A stretch of 64,000 nucleotides of DNA from Rhodospirillaceae bacterium (lineage in GTDB: Bacteria; Pseudomonadota; Alphaproteobacteria; Bin65): the NCBI GenBank assembly GCA_028819475.1, contig JAPPLJ010000050.1:124001-188000 (forward strand), read 5' to 3'. Each line of letters starts with the position of its first letter. Position 1 is the stretch's first letter. The position numbers and the translations under genes were made by a program. Positions 29,593 through 38,552 of the stretch are shown here, in pieces. Below the pieces are notes generated by a model. The model was not told the origin of the DNA, ran no database searches, and saw only the letters and a list, made by a program, of their open reading frames with translations.

Positions 29593-29751
29593 TCAAAAAG
29601 AGACCGGCGCCCGGTCGACGGCCAGAAGGAGGAGCACGAGGGCGGCGCCGAGCAGGGGAATCCAGATCCGGCCGGACAGGCCGGGCCGGGCCGGGAAATC
29701 GGGGTCGGGAGGTTCGGCGCCACCGGATGCGGGCGGAGGTTCGTCGGGCAT
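29593..29751 (-). CDS. Possible small proline-rich single-span membrane protein
   Basis: A 52-residue frame: MPDEPPPASGG, a proline-rich soluble stretch, then one strong hydrophobic helix (IWIPLLGAALVLLLLAVD, about residues 29-45) and a short basic tail ending PVSF. It sits between coxS and the divergent nnr gene, where no other gene is found. No clear ribosome site was seen. The compact layout of a P-rich arm and one helix looks like a real small membrane protein, but this is inference. Confidence 0.35.
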   Translation of the reverse strand: MPDEPPPASGGAEPPDPDFPARPGLSGRIWIPLLGAALVLLLLAVDRAPVSF

Positions 29752-29929
29752 GGTTGCGGCTGCTGTATTCCGGGCGGGTCCCCGGCCCCGACGATGTGTG
29801 GGGCGAATTGCGGGGCGATTTGCGGATTGTGCCGGGCCACCGTAGGCGCTTTTCTGCCGGTCGGGAACGGGCGGAGGCGCGCGACTCCGGCAACCCCGGA
29901 ATCGTGCGATTCACGCCCCTGTCGCGAAG

Positions 29930-31510
29930 ATGCGGACGATGACAGCAAACGCCAAGGCAGCTAACGCCAGGCACGCCCATTGCCTGCTCACGACGGTGGA
30001 GATGGCCGCTGCCGACCGCGCGGCGATTGCAGCCGGCACGCCGGGCATCGACCTGATGGAGGCGGCCGGGGCGGCAGTGGCGCGCGAAATCCGCCTGCGC
30101 TGGCGGCCCCGGCCGGCCGCAATCCTGTGCGGGCCGGGCAACAACGGCGGTGACGGCTTTGTAATTGCACGCCTTTTGCTCGAAGCGGGATGGCCCGTCT
30201 CGGTGTTTCACGCGCCACGCCCGGAACGGCTGGGCGGCGACGCCCGGACCGCTTTCGAGCGATGGATAGAGGCGGCCGGGGCCGGCGGGACATCTGCCGA
30301 AACCTCCGAATGGGCGGCGGAAGGCCTCGAAGGCCTCGACCGGGCCGGGCTGATCGTCGATGCCCTGTTCGGCGCCGGCCTGACCCGGCCGGTATCCGGG
30401 ACGCCGGCCGACTTGCTCGTCCGGACGGCAGAACGGCGCCGGAGCGGTGGCGTGCCGGTCGTTGCCGTCGATGTGCCGAGCGGCGTGGACGGCGACAGCG
30501 GCGCCTGCCGCGGGCCGGTCGCGCCGGCCGACCTGACGGTCACCTTCTTCCGCGCCAAACCGGGCCATTTTCTGCTGCCGGGCCGGGAGATGTGCGGCGC
30601 CCTGGCTGTCCGCGACATCGGCATTGCAGAGAGCGTGCTGGACGCGATCGCGCCGAATACCGTCGTCAATGCGCCAGCCCTGTGGCGAAACGCTGTGCGG
30701 CCGCCGTCGCCCGGGGACCACAAATACACCCGCGGCCATGTCCTGGTCGTCGCCGGGGACATGCCCGGAGCGTCGGCGCTGGCGGCGCGCGCCGCCGCGC
30801 GGTCCGGCGCCGGCATCGTGACGGTCGGCTGGTTTTCCGACGACGATGCGGCGGTCCGGCCATTCTTCGACGCGCAGCTTCCGGCAGCCTTTCTGCGGCG
30901 GAAACTGGGGGGAATCGACGATCTGGAGCAATTCTGCCGCGATCGGAAGGTGCAAGTAATACTTGCCGGTCAGGGGTTCGGCCGCACTGCCGGACGGCAG
31001 CGAAAACTGGTCGAGATCGCCCGGTTGCCGGTGGATTGTATACTGGATGCCGATGCAATATCCGCCGTTGTATCCACTATGGGCGGCGAATCCGGACCGG
31101 CAGGCACCGGAACGGTCCTGACGCCCCATAGCGGCGAATTTGCCCGGATCGCCGGGCCGGACGATGCCGGCGCCGGCAAGGTGGAGCGGACGCGCCGCGT
31201 CGCCGAAAGAGCCGGTGCGACGGTCGTCCACAAGGGCTACGACACGGTGATCGCCGCACCGGACGGACGGGTTGCGATCAACGCCAACGCCTTGCCGAGC
31301 CTCGCAACGGCGGGGACCGGCGACGTCCTGGCCGGCGTCGTCGCGGGCCTGCGCGCCCAGGCGATGCCGCCGTTCGAGGCGGCCTGCGCCGCGGTGTGGT
31401 GCCATGCCGAGGCCGCCCGGCTGTGCGGGACGGGTCTTCTGGCCGACGATCTTCCGGACCGGCTGTCGGAAGCCGCGTCCGCCGCATTCGGCCGGGAACG
31501 GTCCCGATAG
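29930..31510 (+). CDS. nnr: Bifunctional NAD(P)H-hydrate repair enzyme Nnr
   Basis: The 526-residue protein combines an N-terminal NAD(P)HX epimerase (YjeF_N: GPGNNGGDGFVIARLL, VDALFGAGLTRPVSG, VDVPSGVDGDSG) with a C-terminal ADP-dependent dehydratase (KYTRGHVLVVAGD, LTPHSGEFARIAG, ATAGTGDVLAGVVAGLRAQ). Together they repair damaged nicotinamide cofactors. Starts at 29930 or 29939 are possible. Confidence 0.93.
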   Translation: MRTMTANAKAANARHAHCLLTTVEMAAADRAAIAAGTPGIDLMEAAGAAVAREIRLRWRPRPAAILCGPGNNGGDGFVIARLLLEAGWPVSVFHAPRPERLGGDARTAFERWIEAAGAGGTSAETSEWAAEGLEGLDRAGLIVDALFGAGLTRPVSGTPADLLVRTAERRRSGGVPVVAVDVPSGVDGDSGACRGPVAPADLTVTFFRAKPGHFLLPGREMCGALAVRDIGIAESVLDAIAPNTVVNAPALWRNAVRPPSPGDHKYTRGHVLVVAGDMPGASALAARAAARSGAGIVTVGWFSDDDAAVRPFFDAQLPAAFLRRKLGGIDDLEQFCRDRKVQVILAGQGFGRTAGRQRKLVEIARLPVDCILDADAISAVVSTMGGESGPAGTGTVLTPHSGEFARIAGPDDAGAGKVERTRRVAERAGATVVHKGYDTVIAAPDGRVAINANALPSLATAGTGDVLAGVVAGLRAQAMPPFEAACAAVWCHAEAARLCGTGLLADDLPDRLSEAASAAFGRERSR

Positions 31511-31896
31511 GGCGCAGCGCCGCAAGCCGCCGCGCCGGTCCGCGGGTCCAACAGCCTTGTCGGCGGTATATTGTATGCAAAACAGCGAAATACAGGTTTA
31601 AGTCCTTCCACGGACTTGACTTCTCCAGGTTTCGGAATCGGTACCCGCGCTCCATTTAATTTTTCCAAACGGGGTACTTCGTTTTTCAGCATTCTTGGCA
31701 CCGTCTTCAGCATTATTTGGCTCTTGCTTGAATTTGAATGTTCATTTCAAGGAGCAGGACTTGCACGAGCAGGCGTATCGGCACGGCGTTGGCGCCGGCG
31801 GGCGCGCCAACGCGATTTCTTTCCGCAGTCCGGCCCAAATCGGCATAAACTGGCCGCCGTCCGGAATCCGTACCGTTCGGGGAACGGAGCATTGCG
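31511..31896. other. 386-bp AT-richer spacer, no gene supported
   Basis: Between nnr and the AceE-like gene lies a stretch clearly less GC-rich than its flanks, with runs such as TTTAATTTTT and TTCATTTCAAGG. Open frames across it show no recognisable protein. It may hold the promoter of the downstream gene or be decayed foreign DNA. Confidence 0.4.
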
Positions 31897-34374
31897 ATGG
31901 TGTCTGCACCCGATCCGATGCCGGCGGAAACGGCCGCGCCCGACCGGCTGCGCCTGCTGCGCGCGCTCGAGCGCAAGGTGTTGTGGCTGTCGAGCTGGAC
32001 GATCCACCACGCGAACCACATCCGCCCGAACCGGGACGGGTTGAAGGTCGGCGGCCACCAGGCCTCCAGCGCGTCGGTCGCGACCATCCTGACCGCGCTC
32101 TATTTCGACATTCTCCGGCCGGAGGACCGGGTCGCGGTCAAGCCGCACGCCAGCCCGGTCTTTCACGCCATCCAGTATCTGCTGGGCCGCCAGAGTCTCG
32201 AAAACCTCAAGAATTTCAGGGCATTGGGCGGCGCGCAATCCTATCCTTCGCGGACCAAGGACGCCGACGACGTCGACTTTTCGACCGGTTCGGTCGGTCT
32301 CGGCGCGGCGATGACGAGCTTCGCCGCCCTGGTCCAGGACTATCTGCACGTCAAGAACCGCCTGCCCGACGGGCAGCCGCGCGGGCGCATGGTCTCGGTC
32401 GTCGGCGACGCCGAACTGGACGAGGGCAATGTCTACGAGGCGCTGCTGGAGGGCTGGAAACACGATATCCGCAACGTCTGGTGGGTGATCGATTACAACC
32501 GCCAGAGCCTCGATTCGACCATTACCGACCAGCTCTACAGCCGGTTCGACCAGCTGTTCGAAGCGATGGGCTGGCGCGTCGTAACGGCGAAATACGGTTC
32601 GCTGCTGGAAGCGGCATTCCGGCGGCCCGGCGGCGGCGCGCTGCGCGCGTGGATCGACAGCTGCCCCAACTCGCTCTACGCGGCGCTGTGCTACAAGGGC
32701 GGCGCGCTGGCCCGCGGCGCGCCGGACGACGGGCGCACGAAGGGCTGGCGCGAGCATCTGCTGGCCGACCTGGGCGACGAGCGCGGCATCCGGGCGTTGC
32801 TCGGCGAACTGGACGACGCCGGCCTGCAACGGCTGATGACCAACCTGGCCGGCCACGACATGGCGACTGTGCGGTCGATGTTCCGCGCCATCGATGACGA
32901 CCGGCCGACCTGCTTCATCGCCTACACCATCAAGGGCTTCGGCCTGCCGTTCGAAGGCCACAAGGACAACCATGCCGGGTTGATGAACGAGGCGCAAATC
33001 TTTGGATTCAGGGAAGAATCCGGTATCGCACCGGGCGAGGAATGGGACCGGGTCGCCGGGCTCGACGTCGATCCCGAAGACCTGCGCGCCTTTCTCGATT
33101 CGGTTCCGTTCGCCGTCCGCTACCCGCGGCGCACGTCGGCGCCGCCGGTCCCCGTCCCGGCGATCGCGACGCCGGGGCCGGCCGGGCAGGGCGGGGCGCT
33201 CTCGACCCAGGCGGCGTTCGGCCGGATCCTCGACGGCCTGGCGCGGGGCGACGAACCGCTCGCCGACTGCATCGTCACGACCTCGCCGGACGTGACGGTC
33301 TCGACCAATCTCGGCGCCTGGGTGAACCGGCGCGGCATCTTCGACCGGCGCGACCGGGGCGACACGTTCCGGGACGAGAAGGTCGTCAGCGCCCAGCAAT
33401 GGCGCCAGTCGACCGAAGGCCAGCATATCGAGCTTGGCATTGCCGAAAACAACCTGTTCATCCTGCTCGCCGCGCTCGGCCTGTCCCACGAGACCTTCGG
33501 GGCGCGCCTGCTGCCGATCGGGACGCTCTACGATCCCTTCATCCAGCGCGGCCTCGATGCGCTGAACTACGCCTGCTACCAGGGCGCCCGTTTCCTGCTG
33601 GTCGCGACGCCGTCCGGGGTGACGCTGGCGCCCGAAGGCGGGGCTCATCAATCCGTCGGCACGCCGCTGATCGGCATGGCCCAGGACGGTCTGGCGGCCT
33701 TCGAGCCGGCATTCGCCGACGAACTGGCGGTTTTGATGGCCTGGTCCTTCGATTATCTGCAACGGGACGGTTCGGTCGACCGCGGCCGGCGCTGGCTGCG
33801 CGACGCCCAGGGCGGCAGCGTCTACCTGCGGCTTTCGACCCGGGACCTGGCCCAGCCGGACCGGGCGGTCGGCGACGCGCTGCGGCGGAATATCGTCGAC
33901 GGCGCCTATTGGCTGAAAGCGCCGGCCGCCGGGGCGGAGCTGGCGCTCGTCTACACCGGCGCGGTCGCCCCGGAGGCCATGGCCGCCTGGGAGGCGCTCG
34001 CCGAGGACATCCCCGGCGCCGGCCTGCTGGCGGTCACGTCGGCCGACCGGCTGAACGCCGGCTGGGCCGCGGCCCAGCGCGCGCGCCAGTCCGCCGCGCC
34101 GATCGCCGGAAGTTCGCCGCCTAACGCCCTGTCCCATATCGAGAATCTGCTCGCGCCTCTGGCCCCGGACGCCGGGCTGGTCACGGTGATCGACGGCCAT
34201 CCGGCGACCCTGAGCTGGCTCGGCGCGGTCTACGGCCACCGCACCCACAGCCTGGGCGTCGAGCATTTCGGGCAATCGGCGGACATCCCCGATCTCTACC
34301 GCGCCCACCGCATCGATACCGACGCCATCCTCGACGCCTGCGCCAAAATCGGTCTGGAACGGCTGGCCGGCTGA
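31897..34374 (+). CDS. AceE-like thiamine-diphosphate dehydrogenase / transketolase-like protein
   Basis: The 825-residue protein resembles homodimeric pyruvate dehydrogenase E1 (AceE) and transketolase-like proteins. The N-terminal part has WTIHHANHIR, KPHASPVFHAIQYLLG, and the ThDP motif GDAELDEGN...VIDYNRQSLDST. The C-terminal half carries GIAENNLFILLAALGLSH and DGHPATLSWLGAVYGHR. Alphaproteobacteria normally use a heterotetrameric E1, and no E2 or E3 gene is adjacent, so its partner and substrate are uncertain. A plausible ribosome site GGAACGGAG precedes the ATG. Confidence 0.82.
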   Translation: MVSAPDPMPAETAAPDRLRLLRALERKVLWLSSWTIHHANHIRPNRDGLKVGGHQASSASVATILTALYFDILRPEDRVAVKPHASPVFHAIQYLLGRQSLENLKNFRALGGAQSYPSRTKDADDVDFSTGSVGLGAAMTSFAALVQDYLHVKNRLPDGQPRGRMVSVVGDAELDEGNVYEALLEGWKHDIRNVWWVIDYNRQSLDSTITDQLYSRFDQLFEAMGWRVVTAKYGSLLEAAFRRPGGGALRAWIDSCPNSLYAALCYKGGALARGAPDDGRTKGWREHLLADLGDERGIRALLGELDDAGLQRLMTNLAGHDMATVRSMFRAIDDDRPTCFIAYTIKGFGLPFEGHKDNHAGLMNEAQIFGFREESGIAPGEEWDRVAGLDVDPEDLRAFLDSVPFAVRYPRRTSAPPVPVPAIATPGPAGQGGALSTQAAFGRILDGLARGDEPLADCIVTTSPDVTVSTNLGAWVNRRGIFDRRDRGDTFRDEKVVSAQQWRQSTEGQHIELGIAENNLFILLAALGLSHETFGARLLPIGTLYDPFIQRGLDALNYACYQGARFLLVATPSGVTLAPEGGAHQSVGTPLIGMAQDGLAAFEPAFADELAVLMAWSFDYLQRDGSVDRGRRWLRDAQGGSVYLRLSTRDLAQPDRAVGDALRRNIVDGAYWLKAPAAGAELALVYTGAVAPEAMAAWEALAEDIPGAGLLAVTSADRLNAGWAAAQRARQSAAPIAGSSPPNALSHIENLLAPLAPDAGLVTVIDGHPATLSWLGAVYGHRTHSLGVEHFGQSADIPDLYRAHRIDTDAILDACAKIGLERLAG

Positions 34375-34437
34375 CGCTACGCCTCCCTGCGTTCCGGCGA
34401 TTGGGCTTGCAACGGGCCGGCGGCAGGGAAGGGGTCC

Positions 34438-35112
34438 ATGGCCATTCAGGCGGTGATCTGGGATTTCGGCGGGGTGCTGACCGACAGCCCGTTCACCGCC
34501 TTCAACCGCTTCGAGGCGGAACGCGGCCTGCCGCGGGATTTTTTGCGAACGGTCAACGCACAAAACCATCTGGACAACGCCTGGGCCCGGTTCGAGCGCA
34601 GCGCCATCGGCCTGGACGAATTCGACGCCGCCTTTCGCGCCGAAAGCGCCGCGCTCGGCCATCCGGTCGGCGGGCGGGAGGTCATTGCCCTGCTGGCCAG
34701 GCGGTTGCGCCCCGAAATGGTGGCCGCGCTCAAGGCCTGCAAGGCGCGGCTCAGGGTCGGCTGCATCACCAACAACGTCGCCGCCGGCGAAGGCCCGACC
34801 ATGGTGCTCGGCGACGGGGATGACGGGGACGGCGGGGGCGGCGCCGCGCTCGCCGCCGAGGTCGCCAGGGTCTTCGCCCTGTTCGATCATGTGATCGAGA
34901 GCAGCAAGGCCGGCCTGCGCAAGCCCGATCCGCGCATCTACCGGATGGCCTGCGACGCGCTTGGGGTCGTGCCGAGAAACGCAGTTTATCTCGATGATTT
35001 GGGCGTCAATCTTAAACCTGCGCGCGAGCTGGGCATGACCACGATCAAGGTCGCCGATCCCGATACCGCACTGGCCGAACTGGAAGCCGCGGTGGGCTTC
35101 CCGCTGCGCTGA
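34438..35112 (+). CDS. HAD-IA family hydrolase
   Basis: The 224-residue protein has HAD motif I DFGGVLTDS, motif II GCITNNVA, motif III lysine in SKAGLRKPDPRIYRM and motif IV DDLGVNLKPA. It resembles the epoxide-hydrolase-N-like/acyl-phosphatase branch of the HAD-IA family. A glycine/aspartate-rich insertion (residues about 121-140) looks low-complexity. It is 63 bp downstream of the AceE-like gene and may be cotranscribed. Substrate unknown. Confidence 0.85.
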   Translation: MAIQAVIWDFGGVLTDSPFTAFNRFEAERGLPRDFLRTVNAQNHLDNAWARFERSAIGLDEFDAAFRAESAALGHPVGGREVIALLARRLRPEMVAALKACKARLRVGCITNNVAAGEGPTMVLGDGDDGDGGGGAALAAEVARVFALFDHVIESSKAGLRKPDPRIYRMACDALGVVPRNAVYLDDLGVNLKPARELGMTTIKVADPDTALAELEAAVGFPLR

Positions 35113-35197
35113 GGCTCGGGGCGCCCGCTTCATCATTCTTGTACGACCGTTCAACCCGGAAACTCCGGATGCCGGTCTTTTCGTTGCCGCCCCAATA

Positions 35198-35230
35198 CCC
35201 CGATAACCCCCCGATAACCCCCCGATAACC
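35198..35230. repeat. Short tandem repeat, 11-bp period
   Basis: GATAAC embedded in C-runs recurs at 35202, 35213 and 35224 (period 11 bp, three copies). It immediately precedes the first dispersed palindromic repeat. Confidence 0.8.
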
Positions 35231-35235
35231 AATGA

Positions 35236-35361
35236 TGCCGCCCCGGACCCCGATCCGGGGCCCAGAGTCGCCCGGCACGGCCTCGACTGGTGGCCCCTTC
35301 GACATGCTCAGGGCAGGCCCTGGGCCCCGGATCGTCGCTGCGCTCCGTCCGGGGCGGCAAT
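35236..35361. repeat. Dispersed palindromic repeat, family 1, copy A
   Basis: About 126 bp bounded by inverted ends GCCGCCCCGGA and TCCGGGGCGGC. The right half (GGCCCCGGATCGTCGCTGCG...) is nearly identical to copies B and C. An internal CCCCTTCGACATGCTCAGGG segment is specific to this copy. Confidence 0.85.
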
Positions 35362-35406
35362 CGAGGGTTGGGCAACAAGACGGCCATCAGGAATTGTCAG
35401 GATTCG

Positions 35407-36636
35407 TCATGGTCCGTCATGGTCCGGTTCCTCTCCGCGGCAGGGGCGCACCCAGTCGAATTCGGCGAGATACATTCCGGCGGTCCGGTTTTCCAGCGGC
35501 GGACGGGTGCGGGCGAGCTCTTTGAGATAGTCCTGCTCCTCTTCGGCGGCGCGGCGCTCGATCGGGCAGGGCTCGCCGGCAGGCGGCAGGATGCCAACGG
35601 CGCCCGGCATGTCCCTGGTCCAGCGTTCTTCGGGATCCGCGTCCCGGTCCTGCCGCTCGGCCGCCGCGGCCGCCCTGGCCTCCTCGGCGCTGTCGCCGCC
35701 GTCGTCCCTGTCCGCGTCAGTGAAGAACGGGAAGAACGGCCTGTCCGGCGCGATGGGTACGCCGGCCGGTCCGCGGGCGCGGTCCTCCGCCTCCGTCGGC
35801 AGCAAGCCGGCCCGGTGTAAGGATATGTCAGGATTTGTCGGGGCCGGGGCGCCCGGCGCGCTGTCCGGCATCGGCGCGTCCGCGGCGGGATGTGCGGACC
35901 CCTGTAAGGCCCCGTGTAAGGAAATGTCAGGATTCGTCATGGCGGGCGCGGGCCTGCGGTCCATCCGAACCGGACGGCGGGGCCGGCGCTCCTCGACGGT
36001 GGCGTGCAGGCGCTGGGCCGTCGCCAGCCAGGCCGCCTCGTCGAAATCCTTGCGCCGCTCCAGGGCCCTGCGGCTCGCCCGGTGGGCGGCGAGCGCCCGC
36101 TCGGTCCGGTGCCGGCCCCGGCGCACCGCCTCGGCCAACGGGCCGGCGGCACCGGATTCTCCTGCGTCGGGTCGTGCGTCCTCTCCCGGCACGTCTATGG
36201 GCAGGGGCCACAGGCCGGCGCGCCGGTGGGCGCTGCGCCGGTCGAGGCCGGACAGGTCGGCCTGCAACCTGATGACCCGGAGCATGAGCGACGCCGAGCC
36301 CTTCTCGACCGCGGCGTCCCAGGCCTGCTCGAGCCGGCCGAGCAGGATCTGCGCCTCCTCGCGCTCGACCGTCCGCCACGCCGCCCGGATCGCCCGCACC
36401 CGCGCGGCGACCGCCGGCCGCTCCAGCAGCTCGTGCCCGGTCTGGCGCGCCGAGCCTGCGGCATAGCCGGCGTCCCGCGCCGCCCCGGCGGCGTTGCCCG
36501 TGGCGGCGTAATGGCGGCAGAACTCCTCCTGCCGCTGGGTGAGGGGCGGGGCCGGCAGGGGCGCAGCGGGCGAAGCCTCCGAGGCGGTTTCGGCCGGGTT
36601 GTCGGACAAGGGCCGGGACATGACGGGTTTCCTCAT
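35407..36636 (-). CDS. Terminase small-subunit-like protein, phage-related
   Basis: The N-terminal region of this 409-residue protein (LTQRQEEFCRHYAATGNAAG, then AARDAGYAAGSARQTGHELL) matches the DNA-binding helix-turn-helix of phage terminase small subunits. The rest is arginine/alanine/proline-rich and contains a repeated peptide TNPDISLH (twice). Typical small subunits are much shorter and are followed by a large subunit; neither holds here. The C-terminal half may be low-complexity accretion around inserted repeats. ATG 36636 or ATG 36621 (with AGGAAA upstream) could be the start. It is probably a domesticated or stranded phage gene. Confidence 0.6.
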   Translation of the reverse strand: MRKPVMSRPLSDNPAETASEASPAAPLPAPPLTQRQEEFCRHYAATGNAAGAARDAGYAAGSARQTGHELLERPAVAARVRAIRAAWRTVEREEAQILLGRLEQAWDAAVEKGSASLMLRVIRLQADLSGLDRRSAHRRAGLWPLPIDVPGEDARPDAGESGAAGPLAEAVRRGRHRTERALAAHRASRRALERRKDFDEAAWLATAQRLHATVEERRPRRPVRMDRRPAPAMTNPDISLHGALQGSAHPAADAPMPDSAPGAPAPTNPDISLHRAGLLPTEAEDRARGPAGVPIAPDRPFFPFFTDADRDDGGDSAEEARAAAAAERQDRDADPEERWTRDMPGAVGILPPAGEPCPIERRAAEEEQDYLKELARTRPPLENRTAGMYLAEFDWVRPCRGEEPDHDGP

Positions 36637-36718
36637 GTTTGATAAATGTTCCTTTTGAAGATATAGGAAAAAAACATGATAATCAACAATTTTTCCTCTG
36701 CCCCGACAAACCCCATCC

Positions 36719-36864
36719 GTCATTCCGACCGGAGCGGACGCCAGTCCGCGAAGTAGCCTGCCCTGAGCGAAGTCGAAGGGGAAGAATCCCGTCGCCGGAC
36801 TCCGGGATCCGTTCGTCGGGTTCGAGCCGGGATCCCTCCGCTCGCTCCGCTCGGTCGGGATGAC
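36719..36864. repeat. Dispersed palindromic repeat, family 2
   Basis: This 146-bp unit has inverted ends GTCATTCCGACCG and CGGTCGGGATGAC. It contains CCCTGAGCGAAGTCGAAGGGG, akin to a segment in family-1 copy A on the opposite strand. The ends and length fit a non-autonomous palindromic element. Confidence 0.7.
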
Positions 36865-36924
36865 GGTGAGGGGACGGCCGGTCCGAACGACGGGCGGGCA
36901 GTACGGTTCTGCGGGCGCTTCCCC

Positions 36925-37037
36925 TTGCCGCCCCGGACGCCCCGCAGGGGCGATCCGGGGACCAGAGCCGACCCGAAAGTCCTCTGCCTGTGGCCCTGGG
37001 CCCCGGATCGTCGCTCCGCTCCGTCCGGGGAAGCAAT
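36925..37037. repeat. Dispersed palindromic repeat, family 1, copy B
   Basis: About 113 bp starting TTGCCGCCCCGGA and ending TCCGTCCGGGGAAGCAAT. It shares the TGGGCCCCGGATCGTCGCT core with copies A and C. Confidence 0.85.
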
Positions 37038-38487
37038 AGGGGGCGGTTGGCGGGCCAGCGTCCCTTCCGCAAAGGAATCCCGAGGGGAGGGGGACCGCCC
37101 GGCATTCCTGCAGCTCTCCGCAGCGGAAATTGCAGGGGAAGGCGCTCCGGGCGGACAGGCACCAAACCGCCGTCGCCGGCTCGCACCGTTCCGTCACCGC
37201 GTACGAAATGGCAGGCCGCTGCCGCGAAAAAATATACAAACGATATGAATACTGTTCCGAACAATACGCAAATTTTATGGAAGATTTGCTAGCTAATGGC
37301 CTTTGCATCCTGCAGCCGTTGAGGTCGGCACAATCGAAGCAGTGCATCGTCCCGGCGATTTCGACGCCGAACAACTGACGCCGGCGGCCGTCTTCGTGAC
37401 GTCCGGCCGCCGCGCGGGTCGGCGTCAACCCGTTCTTTCGATCTCCCGTTCAGGAGGGGTCATAGTGAGTTTCCGGCTCTCCCTCGGCGTTCTGCTCGCC
37501 CTGCTGCTGTTCTGCGCGCCGGCCCAGGCCCAATACTGGTATCTGGGCGGCGGCATCAATTCGCTGCATTCGGAACGGGAAGATAATGGTCGCCTCTCCA
37601 CGCGGTTGGGTTTTTTCGGCCCGCGCATCTATGGCGGCTACCGGTTCAACGACTGGTTCGCCCTCGAGGCCGAGGTCGGGAAATCCGGGTTTCGGGGCCA
37701 GTTGTGGACCGATCTCTTCGACGCCAAGCTGGACATGTGGAACGTCGCGCTTTCCGGGCTGGTCTATCTGCCGCTCGACGGCCCGATCCAGCCGTTCGTC
37801 TATGCGGGCGCCGGCCGGAGCTACTGGACCATCGACGCGGAATTCCTGCGCAATAACCCGAATTACAGACGTTCCAGGAAATCGTCTTCCGACTTTTACT
37901 GGCATATCGGATTTGGGGCGGAAGCCAGGGTCGGCGAAAATCTGAAGATCCGGATCGGCTACCGCTCCTGGACGGCCAGGATAGAACCGCCCGAGAACTG
38001 GCCCCATATCCCGAACGAATACCGCTGGCGCCGCCAGTCCCTGGATGTTGCGGTTCACTGGGCCTTCGGGGCGGCCGGCAAGCGGCCGTCGTCGGCCGGG
38101 CAGAGCGGCGGCCGCCCTGCCGCAGATTCCGGGCGATGGTATCTGGGCGGCGGCATCAACACACTGCATTCGGAACGGGAGGACAACAACATCCTCTCGG
38201 CCGAACTGGATTTTTCCGGCCCGCGCATCTATGGCGGCTACCGGTTCAACGAGTGGTTCGCCCTCGAGGCCGAGGTCGGGAAAATCTCGTCTCGAGGCTT
38301 TGTGTGGAACGCTATCTTCAACGTCGAGCTGGACATGTGGAACGTCGCGCTTTCCGGGCTGTTCTACCTGCCGCTCGACGGCCCGGTGCAGCCGTTCGCC
38401 TATGCGGGCGCCGGCCGGAGCTACTGGACGATCGACGCGGAATATAATCGCGGTTACCAGGGCCACAGGTTTGTCAGGGATTCGTCT

Positions 38488-38495
38488 TCCGACTT
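38488..38495. repeat. Target-site duplication, left (TCCGACTT)
   Basis: The same 8 bp occurs at 41894-41901 on the other side of the element. An 8-bp duplication is typical of the IS1595 family. Confidence 0.92.
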
Positions 38496-38552
38496 CGGAA
38501 TTTCCTAGTTTAAGGTCTTGTTTTTGGTTATCCTGAAGGGGACAGGCCAGCG

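Larger units (their letters stand above)
36637..37464. other. 828-bp intergenic region holding two repeat elements
   Basis: No gene is supported. It contains the family-2 element (36719-36864), family-1 copy B (36925-37037), and an AT-rich stretch near 37225-37300 (AAAAAATATACAAACGATAT...) that could be the promoter of the downstream outer membrane protein gene. Confidence 0.6.

Noticed and set aside
35198..35230. CRISPR array
   Set aside because: The repeats have an 11-bp period with no spacers; no cas genes are near.
31747..35232. A 1,161-codon minus-strand frame opposite the AceE-like and HAD genes
   Set aside because: Shadow of well-supported plus-strand genes; R/D/G-rich without any recognisable motif.
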